59,162 bases of DNA, taken from positions 1 to 59,162 of the forward strand of contig CAJWEW010000008.1 in NCBI GenBank assembly GCA_913030915.1, read 5' to 3'. The stretch's first letter is position 1, and every line of letters begins with the position of its first letter. Position numbers and translations under genes: made by a program. This stretch comes from an uncultured Rhodobiaceae bacterium (GTDB taxonomy: Bacteria > Pseudomonadota > Alphaproteobacteria > Rhizobiales > TMED25). The notes beneath the pieces were generated by a model. The model made no database searches and was not told the DNA's origin. It saw nothing but the letters and a program-made list of their open reading frames with translations. Below are positions 49,601-58,448 of this stretch, in pieces.

Positions 49601-49653
49601 CGCATCGAAATTAATTTTATTTTTCTAAAAAAACATTACAAAATTAAAAAAAT

Positions 49654-50415
49654 TTAGCTTTTAATTCTATATCCAGTTTTAAATATTCGCCAGATTATTA
49701 GAATGCATGCAAAAGTAAAGACTAGAATTGCAAGAATGCTGTACCCAATGTACACATCGGCATTTCCAAAAAATGCCCATCTAAAACCTGAAATTAAATA
49801 AACAATTGGGTTAAATAGAGTTACTTTTTGCCAAAAATCAGGAAGGAGGCTTATTGAATAAAAACTTCCTCCTAAAAATACTAATGGCGTGATAATCAAG
49901 TCAGGTATAATAGTAATTTGTTCAAAGCTTCGAGCCCAAATACCAACAATAAAACCCATGAGGCTAAATGAAACGCAAGACAAAAATAAAATGCAAATCA
50001 TCCAAATAGGATGCTTAATTTCAATATCTACAAGAAAAGATGCTGTAATAAGAATTATTAAACCGATCGTCATTGATTTTGTAACCGCGGCCATAATGAA
50101 ACCAATCACTAATTCAAGATAAGATACGGGCGCAGATAAAAGTTCATTGATGGATCCAATAAACTTCGGGAAATATATTGAGAAAGATGCATTTGATATA
50201 CTCTGTAAACATACTGTAAGCAATATTAGACCGGGCACTATAAAGCTGCCATAACTTACATCACTTATATCTTCCATACGGCTTCCAATAGCAGATCCAA
50301 AGACGATAAAATATAAAACTGTTGAAATCACTGGCGATGCAATACTCTGAATGAGTGTCCTGAGTGTTCTGGACATTTCAAAAACGTATATTGCCTTTAT
50401 TGCGTATAAGTTCAT
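49654..50415 (-). CDS. ABC-2 type transporter permease
   Basis: 253 residues, six transmembrane segments with the ABC-2 pattern: YGSFIVPGLILLTVCLQSISNASFSI, ELLSAPVSYLEL and a late FLGGSFYSISLLPDFWQKVTLFNPIVYLISGFRW. This is the YadH/DrrB-like arrangement. It pairs with the ATPase gene one base upstream and probably exports a lipid, glycan or hydrophobic compound. The substrate cannot be told. Confidence 0.9.
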   Translation of the reverse strand: MNLYAIKAIYVFEMSRTLRTLIQSIASPVISTVLYFIVFGSAIGSRMEDISDVSYGSFIVPGLILLTVCLQSISNASFSIYFPKFIGSINELLSAPVSYLELVIGFIMAAVTKSMTIGLIILITASFLVDIEIKHPIWMICILFLSCVSFSLMGFIVGIWARSFEQITIIPDLIITPLVFLGGSFYSISLLPDFWQKVTLFNPIVYLISGFRWAFFGNADVYIGYSILAILVFTFACILIIWRIFKTGYRIKS

Positions 50416-50416
50416 T

Positions 50417-51337
50417 TTACTTACTAACTACATCAAGGAAAATTTGCTCAAGAGATTTTTCGTCTGTTTCAATGTTGAGTATTTTATATTTCCCTTTTTT
50501 TATTTTTAGGATCAATCTGTCCAGAGAGTCATCTTTTTTGGTATCACTGTGATGCATTATTATAGAGGCCTTATCGTGACCTTGGGTTAAATTAAATTCA
50601 TCTCTGAATATCTTAATATCTATTTCTTGATCTAGTTTGATGTTAATGACCTTTTTTCCTAATCTTTGCATTAGTTCTGACTTCTTTTCTGTCAATTGTA
50701 TTTTTCCATTATCAATTATTGATATTCTATCCGCTATTTCTTCTGCTTCTTCTATGTAATGAGTGGTAAGAATTATGGTTGTACCATCTTCTCTTAGCTT
50801 CTTAATTAACTCCCACATATCAAATCTCAAGTCAACGTCAACACCAGCTGTTGGTTCATCAAGGAAAAGTATCTTTGGCTCATGGCTCAGCGCCTTAGCT
50901 ATGATTACACGTCTTTTCATGCCACCCGATAACTCAACAATCCTCTTATCTTTTTTATCCCAAAGCAGGAGGCGGCGAAGTATTTTTTCGATATAAGCAT
51001 CATCATTTGCGCATCCAAATAAATTTCGAGAGTACCTGACAACATCAATGACTTTTTCAAATGGTTGTAATGCAATTTCCTGTGGCACAAGACCAATTAG
51101 GGCACGAGTTTTTTTATAATCTTTAATTACATCATGCCCGCTAACGCTAACCTCTCCAGAGGATATATTCGTAATACCACAAATGGCAGAAATTAGGGTT
51201 GTCTTGCCGGCACCGTTCGGACCCAGTAAGGCAATAATTTCGCCATCTATTATATTTAGGTTTATATCTTTTAGAGCTACCGTTCCATCTTTAAAGGTTT
51301 TCGAAAGGTGTGATATTTGGATTATGTTTTGATTCAT
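50417..51337 (-). CDS. ABC transporter ATP-binding protein (ABC-2/YadG-like)
   Basis: 306 residues. Walker A GPNGAGKTT, Q-loop VPQEIALQ, signature ELSGGMKRRVIIAKA, Walker B ILFLDEPTAGVD and the H-loop TTHYIEEAEE are all intact. An accessory C-terminal domain of about 80 residues follows, as in DrrA/YadG-type exporters. First gene of a two-gene exporter operon with the ABC-2 permease, divergent from the aldehyde dehydrogenase gene. Confidence 0.93.
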   Translation of the reverse strand: MNQNIIQISHLSKTFKDGTVALKDINLNIIDGEIIALLGPNGAGKTTLISAICGITNISSGEVSVSGHDVIKDYKKTRALIGLVPQEIALQPFEKVIDVVRYSRNLFGCANDDAYIEKILRRLLLWDKKDKRIVELSGGMKRRVIIAKALSHEPKILFLDEPTAGVDVDLRFDMWELIKKLREDGTTIILTTHYIEEAEEIADRISIIDNGKIQLTEKKSELMQRLGKKVINIKLDQEIDIKIFRDEFNLTQGHDKASIIMHHSDTKKDDSLDRLILKIKKGKYKILNIETDEKSLEQIFLDVVSK

Positions 51338-51454
51338 TTTTGTAGATTTGGTTTGAATAATAATCGCTTTTAGGGATTTAAACTTTAGTTTTTATTTTTA
51401 AACAATTACTATATATTATTTAGATGCTTTATTTATTAATACAAGGTGAAAGTT

Positions 51455-52888
51455 ATGCAATATAAAAATAAATTATTCATTGATGGCAAATGGTTAGATG
51501 GAGAAGGTGGTGTTACGTTTGACGTTATAAACCCTGCATCTGAAGAAGTTATTACCAAAGTTGCATCCGCCGAAATTGAAGACGCTAAAAAAGCCGTCAA
51601 TGCTGCAGAAATTGCGTTCGAGAGCTGGTCAAAAGTTTCACCAAGAGATAAGTCGGTAATTTTGAGAAAAGCATATGAATTATTTATGGATAAAATTGAA
51701 CACTTTGCAGAACTGATCACACTAGAAAATGGAAAGGCATATGGTGATGCAAAAGGTGAAGCACTTTATTCAGCAGAATTTTTTAGATGGTATTCGGAGG
51801 AAGCTGTACGAGGAATTGGGCAAATATCACATGCCCCTGCCACAGGAGCGAGGATTGTCGTTCAATACAAACCAATCGGAATATCTGTCTTGGTAACTCC
51901 CTGGAACTATCCAGCGGCAATGGGAACAAGAAAAATAGCTCCTGCTATAGCTGCAGGTTGCCCAGTGATTATAAAACCTGCATCAGAAACACCCCTTACC
52001 ATGCTTGAGCTAATGCCCATATTGGAAGAGGCTGGGGTTCCAAATGGACTTGTTTCTGTGTTACCGTCTAGAAATACATCAAAGCTTGTTGACCATCTCT
52101 TGCATGACAATAGGGTTAGACTGGTATCATTTACTGGATCAACAGAGGTTGGAAGAAAGTTATTAAAAGTTGCCTCTGACCAAGTTTTGAAAACATCAAT
52201 GGAGCTTGGAGGAAATGCACCTTTAATTGTATTTGATGATGCTGATATGGAAACTGCTGTGGATGGATGCATGGTCGCGAAAATGAGAAATTTAGGAGAG
52301 GCTTGCACTGCAGCCAATAGAATTTATGTACATGAGAATGTTGCAGATGAATTTAAAAATAAACTTTCCCAGAGGATGGGATCCCTTAAAGTTGGTAATG
52401 GTCTAGATAAGACGGTTGATGTTGGCCCTCTGGTAAATGCAGAAACAAGAGACAAGGTTGCATACTTTGTCAAAGACGCGATCGAAAAGGGCGCAGAGCT
52501 CACTGTTGGTGGTGAGAGTATTGAGGGACCTGGTTTCTATTATCCGCCAACTGTTTTGTTTAATGTACCTGATAGCTCTGAGTGCTTAAATGATGAGATA
52601 TTTGGTCCAGTTGCTGCTATTCAAACTTTTAAGGATACTGAGGATGTAATTACTAGGGCAAATAATACAGAGTATGGCCTTGTTGCTTATGTTTTTACAG
52701 AGGATATGAGAAAAGGAATGCAAGTATGTGAACGACTTGATTATGGAATGGTTGGCCTAAATAGAGGCCTTGTATCAGATCCTGCAGCACCCTTTGGTGG
52801 TACAAAACAATCTGGGCTCGGAAGAGAGGGTGGTCATGAAGGCATGCTTGAATTTATGGAAGCTCAATACATATCATCAATTTGGTAG
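51455..52888 (+). CDS. gabD: NAD(P)-dependent succinate-semialdehyde dehydrogenase
   Basis: 477 residues, aldehyde dehydrogenase superfamily, SSADH-like branch. Glu250 (SMELGGNAPLIVFDDAD) and Cys284 (GEACTAANRIYV) are the catalytic pair. The coenzyme loop is FTGSTEVGRKLL, and the C-terminus ends GLGREGGHEGMLEFMEAQYIS, typical of GabD. It would oxidise succinate semialdehyde to succinate. ATG 51455 is preferred over GTG 51446 because AAGGTG sits 6 bases ahead. No GABA transaminase lies beside it. Confidence 0.88.
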   Translation: MQYKNKLFIDGKWLDGEGGVTFDVINPASEEVITKVASAEIEDAKKAVNAAEIAFESWSKVSPRDKSVILRKAYELFMDKIEHFAELITLENGKAYGDAKGEALYSAEFFRWYSEEAVRGIGQISHAPATGARIVVQYKPIGISVLVTPWNYPAAMGTRKIAPAIAAGCPVIIKPASETPLTMLELMPILEEAGVPNGLVSVLPSRNTSKLVDHLLHDNRVRLVSFTGSTEVGRKLLKVASDQVLKTSMELGGNAPLIVFDDADMETAVDGCMVAKMRNLGEACTAANRIYVHENVADEFKNKLSQRMGSLKVGNGLDKTVDVGPLVNAETRDKVAYFVKDAIEKGAELTVGGESIEGPGFYYPPTVLFNVPDSSECLNDEIFGPVAAIQTFKDTEDVITRANNTEYGLVAYVFTEDMRKGMQVCERLDYGMVGLNRGLVSDPAAPFGGTKQSGLGREGGHEGMLEFMEAQYISSIW

Positions 52889-53131
52889 ACTGTAATTATC
52901 ACATTTGAAGAAAATAATATTCCACATTGACTCATTTTTTTAGATTCAATTCATTGCTTATAAAATTTTATTAGAAACTCTGTTTTTTTTTACAATTGAA
53001 GCATTGAAAGTGACTTTGGTATGTCATTAATTTAATAATACGGTATTTAATAACCAACTTGTACACCATGGCATTTTCCAAAAGTACTAAAGCGGAGGTA
53101 AATTTTAAACTAGATACTAAAGGAGAGCAAA

Positions 53132-54157
53132 ATGCCAAAATATCTACTTAATGTATTATCTCTATTCACGATACTAATTATAGCTGCCTCAAATCCAACT
53201 CCAGCCTTTTCAGGTGGTTGCGATCACGGCGATCATGCCCAGCATACGCAAGAAAAAGTTACACCATTAGTTTCAAGTGATTGGGTATACAATAAAATTC
53301 AATCTGGCGAAACAAATGATAATATTCTGCTAATAGATATCAGAAACTCAATAGGTGACGGAAGTTATGAAGCCTACCTAGAGGGTCATGTACCAACATC
53401 AATCCATTCCGATTACATGAAAGACGGCTGGAGAGTAAAGGTTGACAATACCGTCGGTCTTGTACCAACCGAAAGCCAATTTCAGGACCTTGCACGAAGC
53501 CTTGGTGTAAATTCTGATACACATGTTGTCATTATTCCCGCTGGCGTATCGTCAACAGATTTTGGCAGCGCTGCGAGAAGTTATTGGACTTTTAAGGCAT
53601 TTGGCCATGAAAATGTATCAATTCTTGACGGTGGCTACAGTGCATGGAAAAATGCATACCCAAATCAGATAGAAACAGGTGCTTTTAATACATTGGTTGA
53701 AGGTAATTTCACTGCTAAGTTTAATCCAGAATTATACATTAGTACCAATGATGTCGCAAAAATTGTAGATACAAAATCCGACGTAATATTGCTCGATGGC
53801 CGCCCTGAAAATCAGTTTTATGCCAAGGCAAAGCATGGAAAGGCTCGCGCTGCCGGCAGGTTACCAGGTTCCGTTTTATTATTTCAAGAAAACGCTTATG
53901 ACATCGCAAATAATGTACTTAAATCAGAAGATGAACTATCAGAAATTTACTCTGATTACTTAGAAGCAGATGTTGTCAGCTACTGCAATACAGGGCACTG
54001 GGCTGCCAATAACTGGTTCGTTTTATCAGAAGTCCTTGGTAATAAAAATGTCAAATTATATGATGGTTCAATGGTAGAGTGGACCGAAGATGCATCAAGG
54101 CCATTGGACACATCAGGTCCCTCTAATTTTGATAAACTAAAGGGTTTGATTGGTTAA
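53132..54157 (+). CDS. Exported double-rhodanese sulfurtransferase
   Basis: 341 residues. A signal peptide (to about AFS) precedes a His/Asp-rich CDHGDHAQH stretch and two rhodanese domains. The N-terminal domain (LLIDIRN...LDGGYSAW) lacks a Cys at the active-site loop, as in typical tandem rhodaneses. The C-terminal domain carries Cys285 in YCNTGHWAANNW. It should move sulfane sulfur in the periplasm. AAGGAGAG lies just upstream of the ATG. A YeeE/YedE transporter gene follows 41 bases on. Confidence 0.9.
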   Translation: MPKYLLNVLSLFTILIIAASNPTPAFSGGCDHGDHAQHTQEKVTPLVSSDWVYNKIQSGETNDNILLIDIRNSIGDGSYEAYLEGHVPTSIHSDYMKDGWRVKVDNTVGLVPTESQFQDLARSLGVNSDTHVVIIPAGVSSTDFGSAARSYWTFKAFGHENVSILDGGYSAWKNAYPNQIETGAFNTLVEGNFTAKFNPELYISTNDVAKIVDTKSDVILLDGRPENQFYAKAKHGKARAAGRLPGSVLLFQENAYDIANNVLKSEDELSEIYSDYLEADVVSYCNTGHWAANNWFVLSEVLGNKNVKLYDGSMVEWTEDASRPLDTSGPSNFDKLKGLIG

Positions 54158-54198
54158 TATTGCTTATTTTCAGCGTAAAGTTATGATATAAAAATAAC

Positions 54199-55299
54199 AT
54201 GTTGAAAGTAGATAATATAAGTATATTTGCCTTACTTATCTTAGCGGGTCTTCTTTTAGGCCTGCTAAGTTTTTTTGACTCTGGTATCCAAGGAATAATC
54301 TTATTATTGTTGGGCATATCGCTAGGCGCCGTGTTTCTTTTTTTCCAATATGGGTTTGCATCTGGATGGAGAAACCTAATTTTAAATAAAAATCCATCCA
54401 TGATTTCATATCATTTTCTTTTGGCTGCACTGTGCTGCATTATTTTCATCCCGCTAATTGAACTGAGTCCAAATATTATAGGTAGTTATGCGCCTGTAAA
54501 TTTATCTTTATTAATCGGTGCTTTTATCTTTGGTTTTGGTATGCAACTTGCAAATGGCTGTGGTTCCGGTGTTTTATTTACATTCGGCTCAGGATCAACG
54601 CGGATGATAGTTGCCCTCCCGTTCTTCATCATTGGTTCAGTTATTGGTACACTTATCTTACCCTTTGTAATCGATATAATGTCAATTGGGCAGATTATTA
54701 TCGCAGGAGATACGCCCGCTATTCTCAAAACATTAGTCAATTTTAGTGCACTTTTTGGTGTATACCTATTCTTTAATTCGTATGCTCGAAGAAAGAACAT
54801 AAAGTTAGATAAAAGATTACTTCTAGGGACCTTCACGGTAGCAATATTATGTATCCTGGTACTTTTTTTCTCTGGGTCACCGTGGGGTGTTACTTATGGA
54901 TTTACATTATGGGGCGCAAAGCTATTTCAAGCTTTTGGCATTCCAATTGAGTCATTTACGTTTTGGAATTATAGCGGTCCAAAAAGATCACTCGAGCATT
55001 CTGTACTTTCTGACACAAGTAGCTTATTAAATATTGGAATGATAATTGGGGCAGGGCTACTCGCATCCGTAATAGGCTTATTTTCTTCTAATAAATGGCC
55101 TTCAAAAGTCGAATTAATTTCAGCTGCTTTAGGCGGCTTGCTAATGGGTATTGGCGCTCGTTTAAGCTTTGGTTGCAACATTGGGGCATTTTTAGGTGGA
55201 ACAGCGTCTGGAAGCTTGCACGGCTGGGTGTGGTTTATCATGGCCTTTATTGGTACATACTTCGGAGTCGCATACAGAGAAAAAGTTGGTTTTAAATAA
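54199..55299 (+). CDS. YeeE/YedE family (TsuA-like) sulfur transporter
   Basis: 366 residues, about ten transmembrane segments in two sulf_transp repeats. The first has GFGMQLANGCGSGVLFTFGSGS and the second MGIGARLSFGCNIGAFLGGTASGSLHGW. The paired Cys in GCGSG and GCNIG are those of the thiosulfate-uptake family. It is translationally coupled to the next small gene, whose ATG overlaps its stop (TAATG). With the rhodanese ahead of it, uptake of thiosulfate or another sulfane-sulfur compound is the likeliest role. Confidence 0.9.
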   Translation: MLKVDNISIFALLILAGLLLGLLSFFDSGIQGIILLLLGISLGAVFLFFQYGFASGWRNLILNKNPSMISYHFLLAALCCIIFIPLIELSPNIIGSYAPVNLSLLIGAFIFGFGMQLANGCGSGVLFTFGSGSTRMIVALPFFIIGSVIGTLILPFVIDIMSIGQIIIAGDTPAILKTLVNFSALFGVYLFFNSYARRKNIKLDKRLLLGTFTVAILCILVLFFSGSPWGVTYGFTLWGAKLFQAFGIPIESFTFWNYSGPKRSLEHSVLSDTSSLLNIGMIIGAGLLASVIGLFSSNKWPSKVELISAALGGLLMGIGARLSFGCNIGAFLGGTASGSLHGWVWFIMAFIGTYFGVAYREKVGFK

Positions 55300-55451
55300 T
55301 GAATGGCAAAATAGTATATACAATAATCATAATACTCGCTCTTGCGCTTGTCATTTATGATCATCTTACAAGTCCAGTTTCATCCCTTTCATCCCCAGGG
55401 CAAACACAAGAAGCTTGTGCACCATGTGGCGCGCCCTGTAAAGTAGAGTAA
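55299..55451 (+). CDS. Small membrane protein ending in CAPCGAPC
   Basis: A 50-residue open frame. One transmembrane helix (residues about 5-20, YTIIIILALALVIY) is followed by a Ser/Pro-rich linker and three cysteines, Cys40, Cys43 and Cys47, in CAPCGAPC. By the positive-inside rule the short Lys-bearing N-terminus stays in and the Cys tail faces the periplasm. The ATG overlaps the stop of the YeeE/YedE gene, and dsbA-like starts 3 bases after its stop, so it is firmly inside the operon. The two Cys-x2-Cys / Cys-x3-Cys pairs could be a substrate or partner of the DsbA-like protein, or a sulfur relay. I recognise no family. Confidence 0.75.
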   Translation: MNGKIVYTIIIILALALVIYDHLTSPVSSLSSPGQTQEACAPCGAPCKVE

Positions 55452-55453
55452 AT

Positions 55454-56158
55454 ATGAAGAAATTAATAATCATATCTATCGTTATAATTTGTTTTGTCTC
55501 AAAATCAGAGAGTTCTACGCTTGAAAAGCTATACTTAGAGTCAAGACTAATTAATAACTTTGCAAACGAGCTATATGATAAGCCAGATGATTTTATAATC
55601 GGTAATCGAGAGGGCTCTATCACTATTGTTGAATTCTTTGACTACAACTGTGGTTATTGTAAAAGGGCGCTAGCTGATTTAAATGCTGTGATTGCTAAAA
55701 ATCCAAATATTCGTGTTGTTTTGAAAGATTACCCAATTTTAAACGAGAATTCATATGAACTGGCTCAATTATCTATTGCTGCAGGGCTTCAAGGAAAATA
55801 TTTTGAATATCACACCGAATTACTTAATAAACCTGGGAGAGTGACCTATCAAATGGCGATAGACATTGCAGCAGAAATTGGTCTTGATATCGAAAAATTA
55901 GAGCAGGATTTTAAGAGCAAAGAAGTGAATGATATGATTGCCAATAATAAAGTTTTAGGTTATTCTCTAGCTGTCTCTGGTACGCCATCCTATTTTATAA
56001 GGGATGTTAATATCCGAGGCGCTGTTGGCCTTGAAACTCTGCAAGAAGTTATTGATTATGCGTCAGAGAATCAACTGATTGATGACTACATAATAAAAGA
56101 AGCTGAGTCAGGGAATGAAGAGGCCTATAAAGTAATGTTTAGATACGGATTATATTAG
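55454..56158 (+). CDS. DsbA-family thiol:disulfide oxidoreductase
   Basis: 234 residues. Signal peptide (MKKLIIISIVIICFVSKSES), an N-terminal helical part, then a thioredoxin fold with Cys66-Gly-Tyr-Cys69 in FFDYNCGYCKRAL and the cis-Pro loop SGTPSYFI. The DsbA helical insertion lies between. Without DsbB beside it, it could be an oxidase or an isomerase like ScsC. Its position after the rhodanese, transporter and small Cys protein suggests work on sulfur-carrying thiols in the periplasm. Confidence 0.92.
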   Translation: MKKLIIISIVIICFVSKSESSTLEKLYLESRLINNFANELYDKPDDFIIGNREGSITIVEFFDYNCGYCKRALADLNAVIAKNPNIRVVLKDYPILNENSYELAQLSIAAGLQGKYFEYHTELLNKPGRVTYQMAIDIAAEIGLDIEKLEQDFKSKEVNDMIANNKVLGYSLAVSGTPSYFIRDVNIRGAVGLETLQEVIDYASENQLIDDYIIKEAESGNEEAYKVMFRYGLY

Positions 56159-56187
56159 TCATTTAATTTTAGAATAGGATTTAAAAA

Positions 56188-56724
56188 ATGGATAAAGGAA
56201 TTTTATGGAGAGCTGGATTAGTTATTGGCTTTGCACTAATTATCTGGGCTGGCTACTCATCATCACAAGATATGAGAGATGGAGCTACTGCACAACAAGG
56301 TAAACGCTATGATCAGGCAATCGCCATATATGAACCAATTGCAGAAAAAGGTTCTTGGATACCTTTCTGGAATCCTCAAACAAGAGCGCAACAGGAAATT
56401 GGGCACATACACGCATTCAGAGATGATGGTCAAGACAGAATGGATGAAGCAATTAAGTGGTGGGAAAGAGCTTCGAAAGGCGGTAACGTAGTTGCGCAAT
56501 TTGCTTTAGGTCAAGCATACTATCAAGGGGATGCTGTAGAGCAGGATTTAGAAAAAGCATATACTTGGGTAATGGTATCAGCTGATCCAAAGTCAAAAAG
56601 TCAAAGAAGATATCTAAAGCAAGCTTCAGCCTACAAAATGGAACTAACAGATGCACAATTGGCATCAGCTACAAAAGCAATAGAAACTTGTTTAAGTTCT
56701 GGTTATGCGGACTGTCCATACTAA
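56188..56724 (+). CDS. Membrane-anchored Sel1/TPR-repeat protein
   Basis: 178 residues. One N-terminal transmembrane helix (about residues 7-24) followed by helical repeats of the Sel1 type: GKRYDQAIAIYEPIAEKGS, EAIKWWERASKGGNVVAQFALGQAYYQG and DLEKAYTWVMVSAD. Ends with two Cys (ETCLSSGYADCPY). Sel1 proteins are adaptors. It lies 29 bases after the DsbA-like gene and may belong to the same transcript. Confidence 0.8.
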   Translation: MDKGILWRAGLVIGFALIIWAGYSSSQDMRDGATAQQGKRYDQAIAIYEPIAEKGSWIPFWNPQTRAQQEIGHIHAFRDDGQDRMDEAIKWWERASKGGNVVAQFALGQAYYQGDAVEQDLEKAYTWVMVSADPKSKSQRRYLKQASAYKMELTDAQLASATKAIETCLSSGYADCPY

Positions 56725-56737
56725 TTGAAAAAGATAT

Positions 56738-56766
56738 ATTGAGATGCTATTTTATAGCATCTCAAT
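56738..56766. terminator. Bidirectional hairpin between the Sel1 and GST genes
   Basis: 12-bp perfect inverted repeat, ATTGAGATGCTA (56738-56749) / TAGCATCTCAAT (56755-56766), loop of 5 bases. It contains the stop codon of the GST gene (56762-56764). On the minus strand it is followed by a T-rich stretch, so it most likely ends the GST transcript and may also serve the plus-strand operon. Confidence 0.8.
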
Positions 56767-57427
56767 GACCTAATGATATCGCCAATTTATCCTTCCAAGC
56801 AGTCAATCTCTTAAATTTCTTTTCAATTTTCGTATTATTGCTGACCTTTTCTCCCCAAGTGAGAGACCCCAGAACAATCATTTCTGCGTATGTAATGTTC
56901 TCACCCAATAAATAGCTTTGTTTTTGTAAAATTTTATCAAGAAAATTACAGCATTTATTAAAATTATTCTCAGATTTTTTCAAATTGTAATCCTGAAAAT
57001 CTTTTGGGCTCATTCCAAATCTCTTGCTTCGACTTTCATTAAAATATTCAATATCTCTATTATCAAGAACATTGACAATATCGTATGCTACTCTCTCCAA
57101 AATTGAGGTATTAAGGAAATAATCAGACCAGTCATTAATGAAATATAATGAGGCCTTATTTTCTGCATTTATTATTCTTTTATCGTTATCTATATACTTA
57201 TTTTCGATGTGTTCTGCGATATTAAATGAGTTTGATATTTTTATGTCATCATCTGTGATTGTTGGTAACCTTGCATCCCCAAAAAAAACATTATTCAATC
57301 TTTCTGTAAAACAGGTAGGCTTGGTTTGATATATGATTTTCCTAAAATTTAATAGATATTTTATTCTCCAGCAGTAGGGGCTGAAGCGCAAATCATTTTT
57401 TCCAGATAAGTCATATAGAGTAATCAT
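56762..57427 (-). CDS. Glutathione S-transferase family protein
   Basis: 221 residues. The N-terminal thioredoxin-like half shows LRFSPYCWRIKYLLN and LPTITDDDIKISNSFNIAEHIENKY, the glutathione-binding part. The C-terminal helical half ends ENITYAEMIVLGSLTWGEKV. This variant is common in Alphaproteobacteria and is related by eye to etherase-type GSTs. Substrate unknown. Divergent from nuoA. Confidence 0.85.
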   Translation of the reverse strand: MITLYDLSGKNDLRFSPYCWRIKYLLNFRKIIYQTKPTCFTERLNNVFFGDARLPTITDDDIKISNSFNIAEHIENKYIDNDKRIINAENKASLYFINDWSDYFLNTSILERVAYDIVNVLDNRDIEYFNESRSKRFGMSPKDFQDYNLKKSENNFNKCCNFLDKILQKQSYLLGENITYAEMIVLGSLTWGEKVSNNTKIEKKFKRLTAWKDKLAISLGH

Positions 57428-57487
57428 CTTTTTATCAATTATTTGAAATTCATAAAAGTTGCTTATAATGTAAATTTTAATATTAAA

Positions 57488-57515
57488 TTACTTGTTATGA
57501 CAGTCAATTTATAAT
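57488..57515 (+). promoter_or_regulatory. Putative sigma-70 promoter of the nuo operon
   Basis: TTACTT (57488-57493) and a perfect TATAAT (57510-57515) with a 16-base spacer, 32 bases ahead of the nuoA ATG. Plausible but in AT-rich DNA. Confidence 0.45.
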
Positions 57516-57547
57516 AATAATAATTAAAATTACACGTGGAATTATTT

Positions 57548-57913
57548 ATGAATCCAATCATTCTTGATTACCTGCCTATTTTGATTTTTATTGGTGTTGC
57601 AATAGTTGTATCTGCAGCTCTTATGGGGTCATCCTTTATATTAGCCAAATCAAATCCTGATAATGAAAAATTATCTACTTACGAATGCGGCTTTGAACCA
57701 TTTGAAAATGCCCGCGTAAAGTTTGATATTAGATTTTACTTAGTAGCAATTTTATTTATCATATTTGATCTCGAGGTAGCCTTTCTATTTCCTTGGGCTA
57801 TTACACTCGGTAAAATTGGTATATTTGGCTACGCCTCCATGATGATCTTTTTAGCGGTTCTAACCGTTGGTTTTGTATACGAATGGAAAAAAGGCGCGCT
57901 TGAGTGGGACTAA
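57548..57913 (+). CDS. nuoA: NADH-quinone oxidoreductase subunit A
   Basis: 121 residues with three transmembrane helices. The conserved loop [44 protein letters not shown] carries the Cys near the quinone site and the acidic helix. ATG 57548 is chosen over GTG 57536 since GTGGA then sits 7 bases upstream. First gene of the nuo operon. Confidence 0.97.
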   Translation: MNPIILDYLPILIFIGVAIVVSAALMGSSFILAKSNPDNEKLSTYECGFEPFENARVKFDIRFYLVAILFIIFDLEVAFLFPWAITLGKIGIFGYASMMIFLAVLTVGFVYEWKKGALEWD

Positions 57914-57914
57914 T

Positions 57915-58436
57915 ATGACAATACAAGATCAAACCATAGATCAAGACGAATATTTTAAAGGTTTATCCGGAGAATTATCAGACAAAGGGTTTCTTGTTAC
58001 CTCAGTCGATGAGTTGATAAATTGGGCTAGAACTGGATCCTTGATGTGGATGACATTTGGCCTCGCATGTTGTGCAGTTGAAATGATGCAAGCATCGATG
58101 CCGAGATACGATCTTGAAAGATTTGGCACTGCACCAAGAGCTTCACCTAGGCAATCTGACTTGATGATTGTTGCTGGAACGCTAACAAATAAGATGGCGC
58201 CAGCTTTACGAAAAGTTTACGACCAAATGCCTGAGCCACGATATGTCATATCTATGGGAAGTTGCGCTAATGGTGGAGGCTATTACCACTATTCATACTC
58301 CGTCGTAAGGGGTTGTGATAGGATAGTGCCGGTAGATGTCTATGTGCCAGGTTGCCCCCCAACGGCGGAAGCGTTGTTGTACGGGATCCTCCAATTACAA
58401 CGGAAAATTAGAAGAACCGGAAATATAAAAAGATAA
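57915..58436 (+). CDS. nuoB: NADH-quinone oxidoreductase subunit B
   Basis: 173 residues, holds the N2 [4Fe-4S] cluster next to the quinone site of complex I. The cluster ligands are in [26 protein letters not shown] and [11 protein letters not shown] 57915 begins one base after the nuoA stop; an earlier in-frame start at 57867 lies inside nuoA and is not needed. Confidence 0.98.
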   Translation: MTIQDQTIDQDEYFKGLSGELSDKGFLVTSVDELINWARTGSLMWMTFGLACCAVEMMQASMPRYDLERFGTAPRASPRQSDLMIVAGTLTNKMAPALRKVYDQMPEPRYVISMGSCANGGGYYHYSYSVVRGCDRIVPVDVYVPGCPPTAEALLYGILQLQRKIRRTGNIKR

Positions 58437-58448
58437 TCAAGTATTCCA

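Noticed and set aside
51907-52317. A 136-codon open frame opposite the SSADH gene
   Set aside because: Antisense shadow of conserved aldehyde dehydrogenase sequence.
53094-53131. A second GGAGG upstream of the rhodanese gene, hinting at a short upstream gene
   Set aside because: No start codon follows it at a usable distance before the true ribosome site and ATG.
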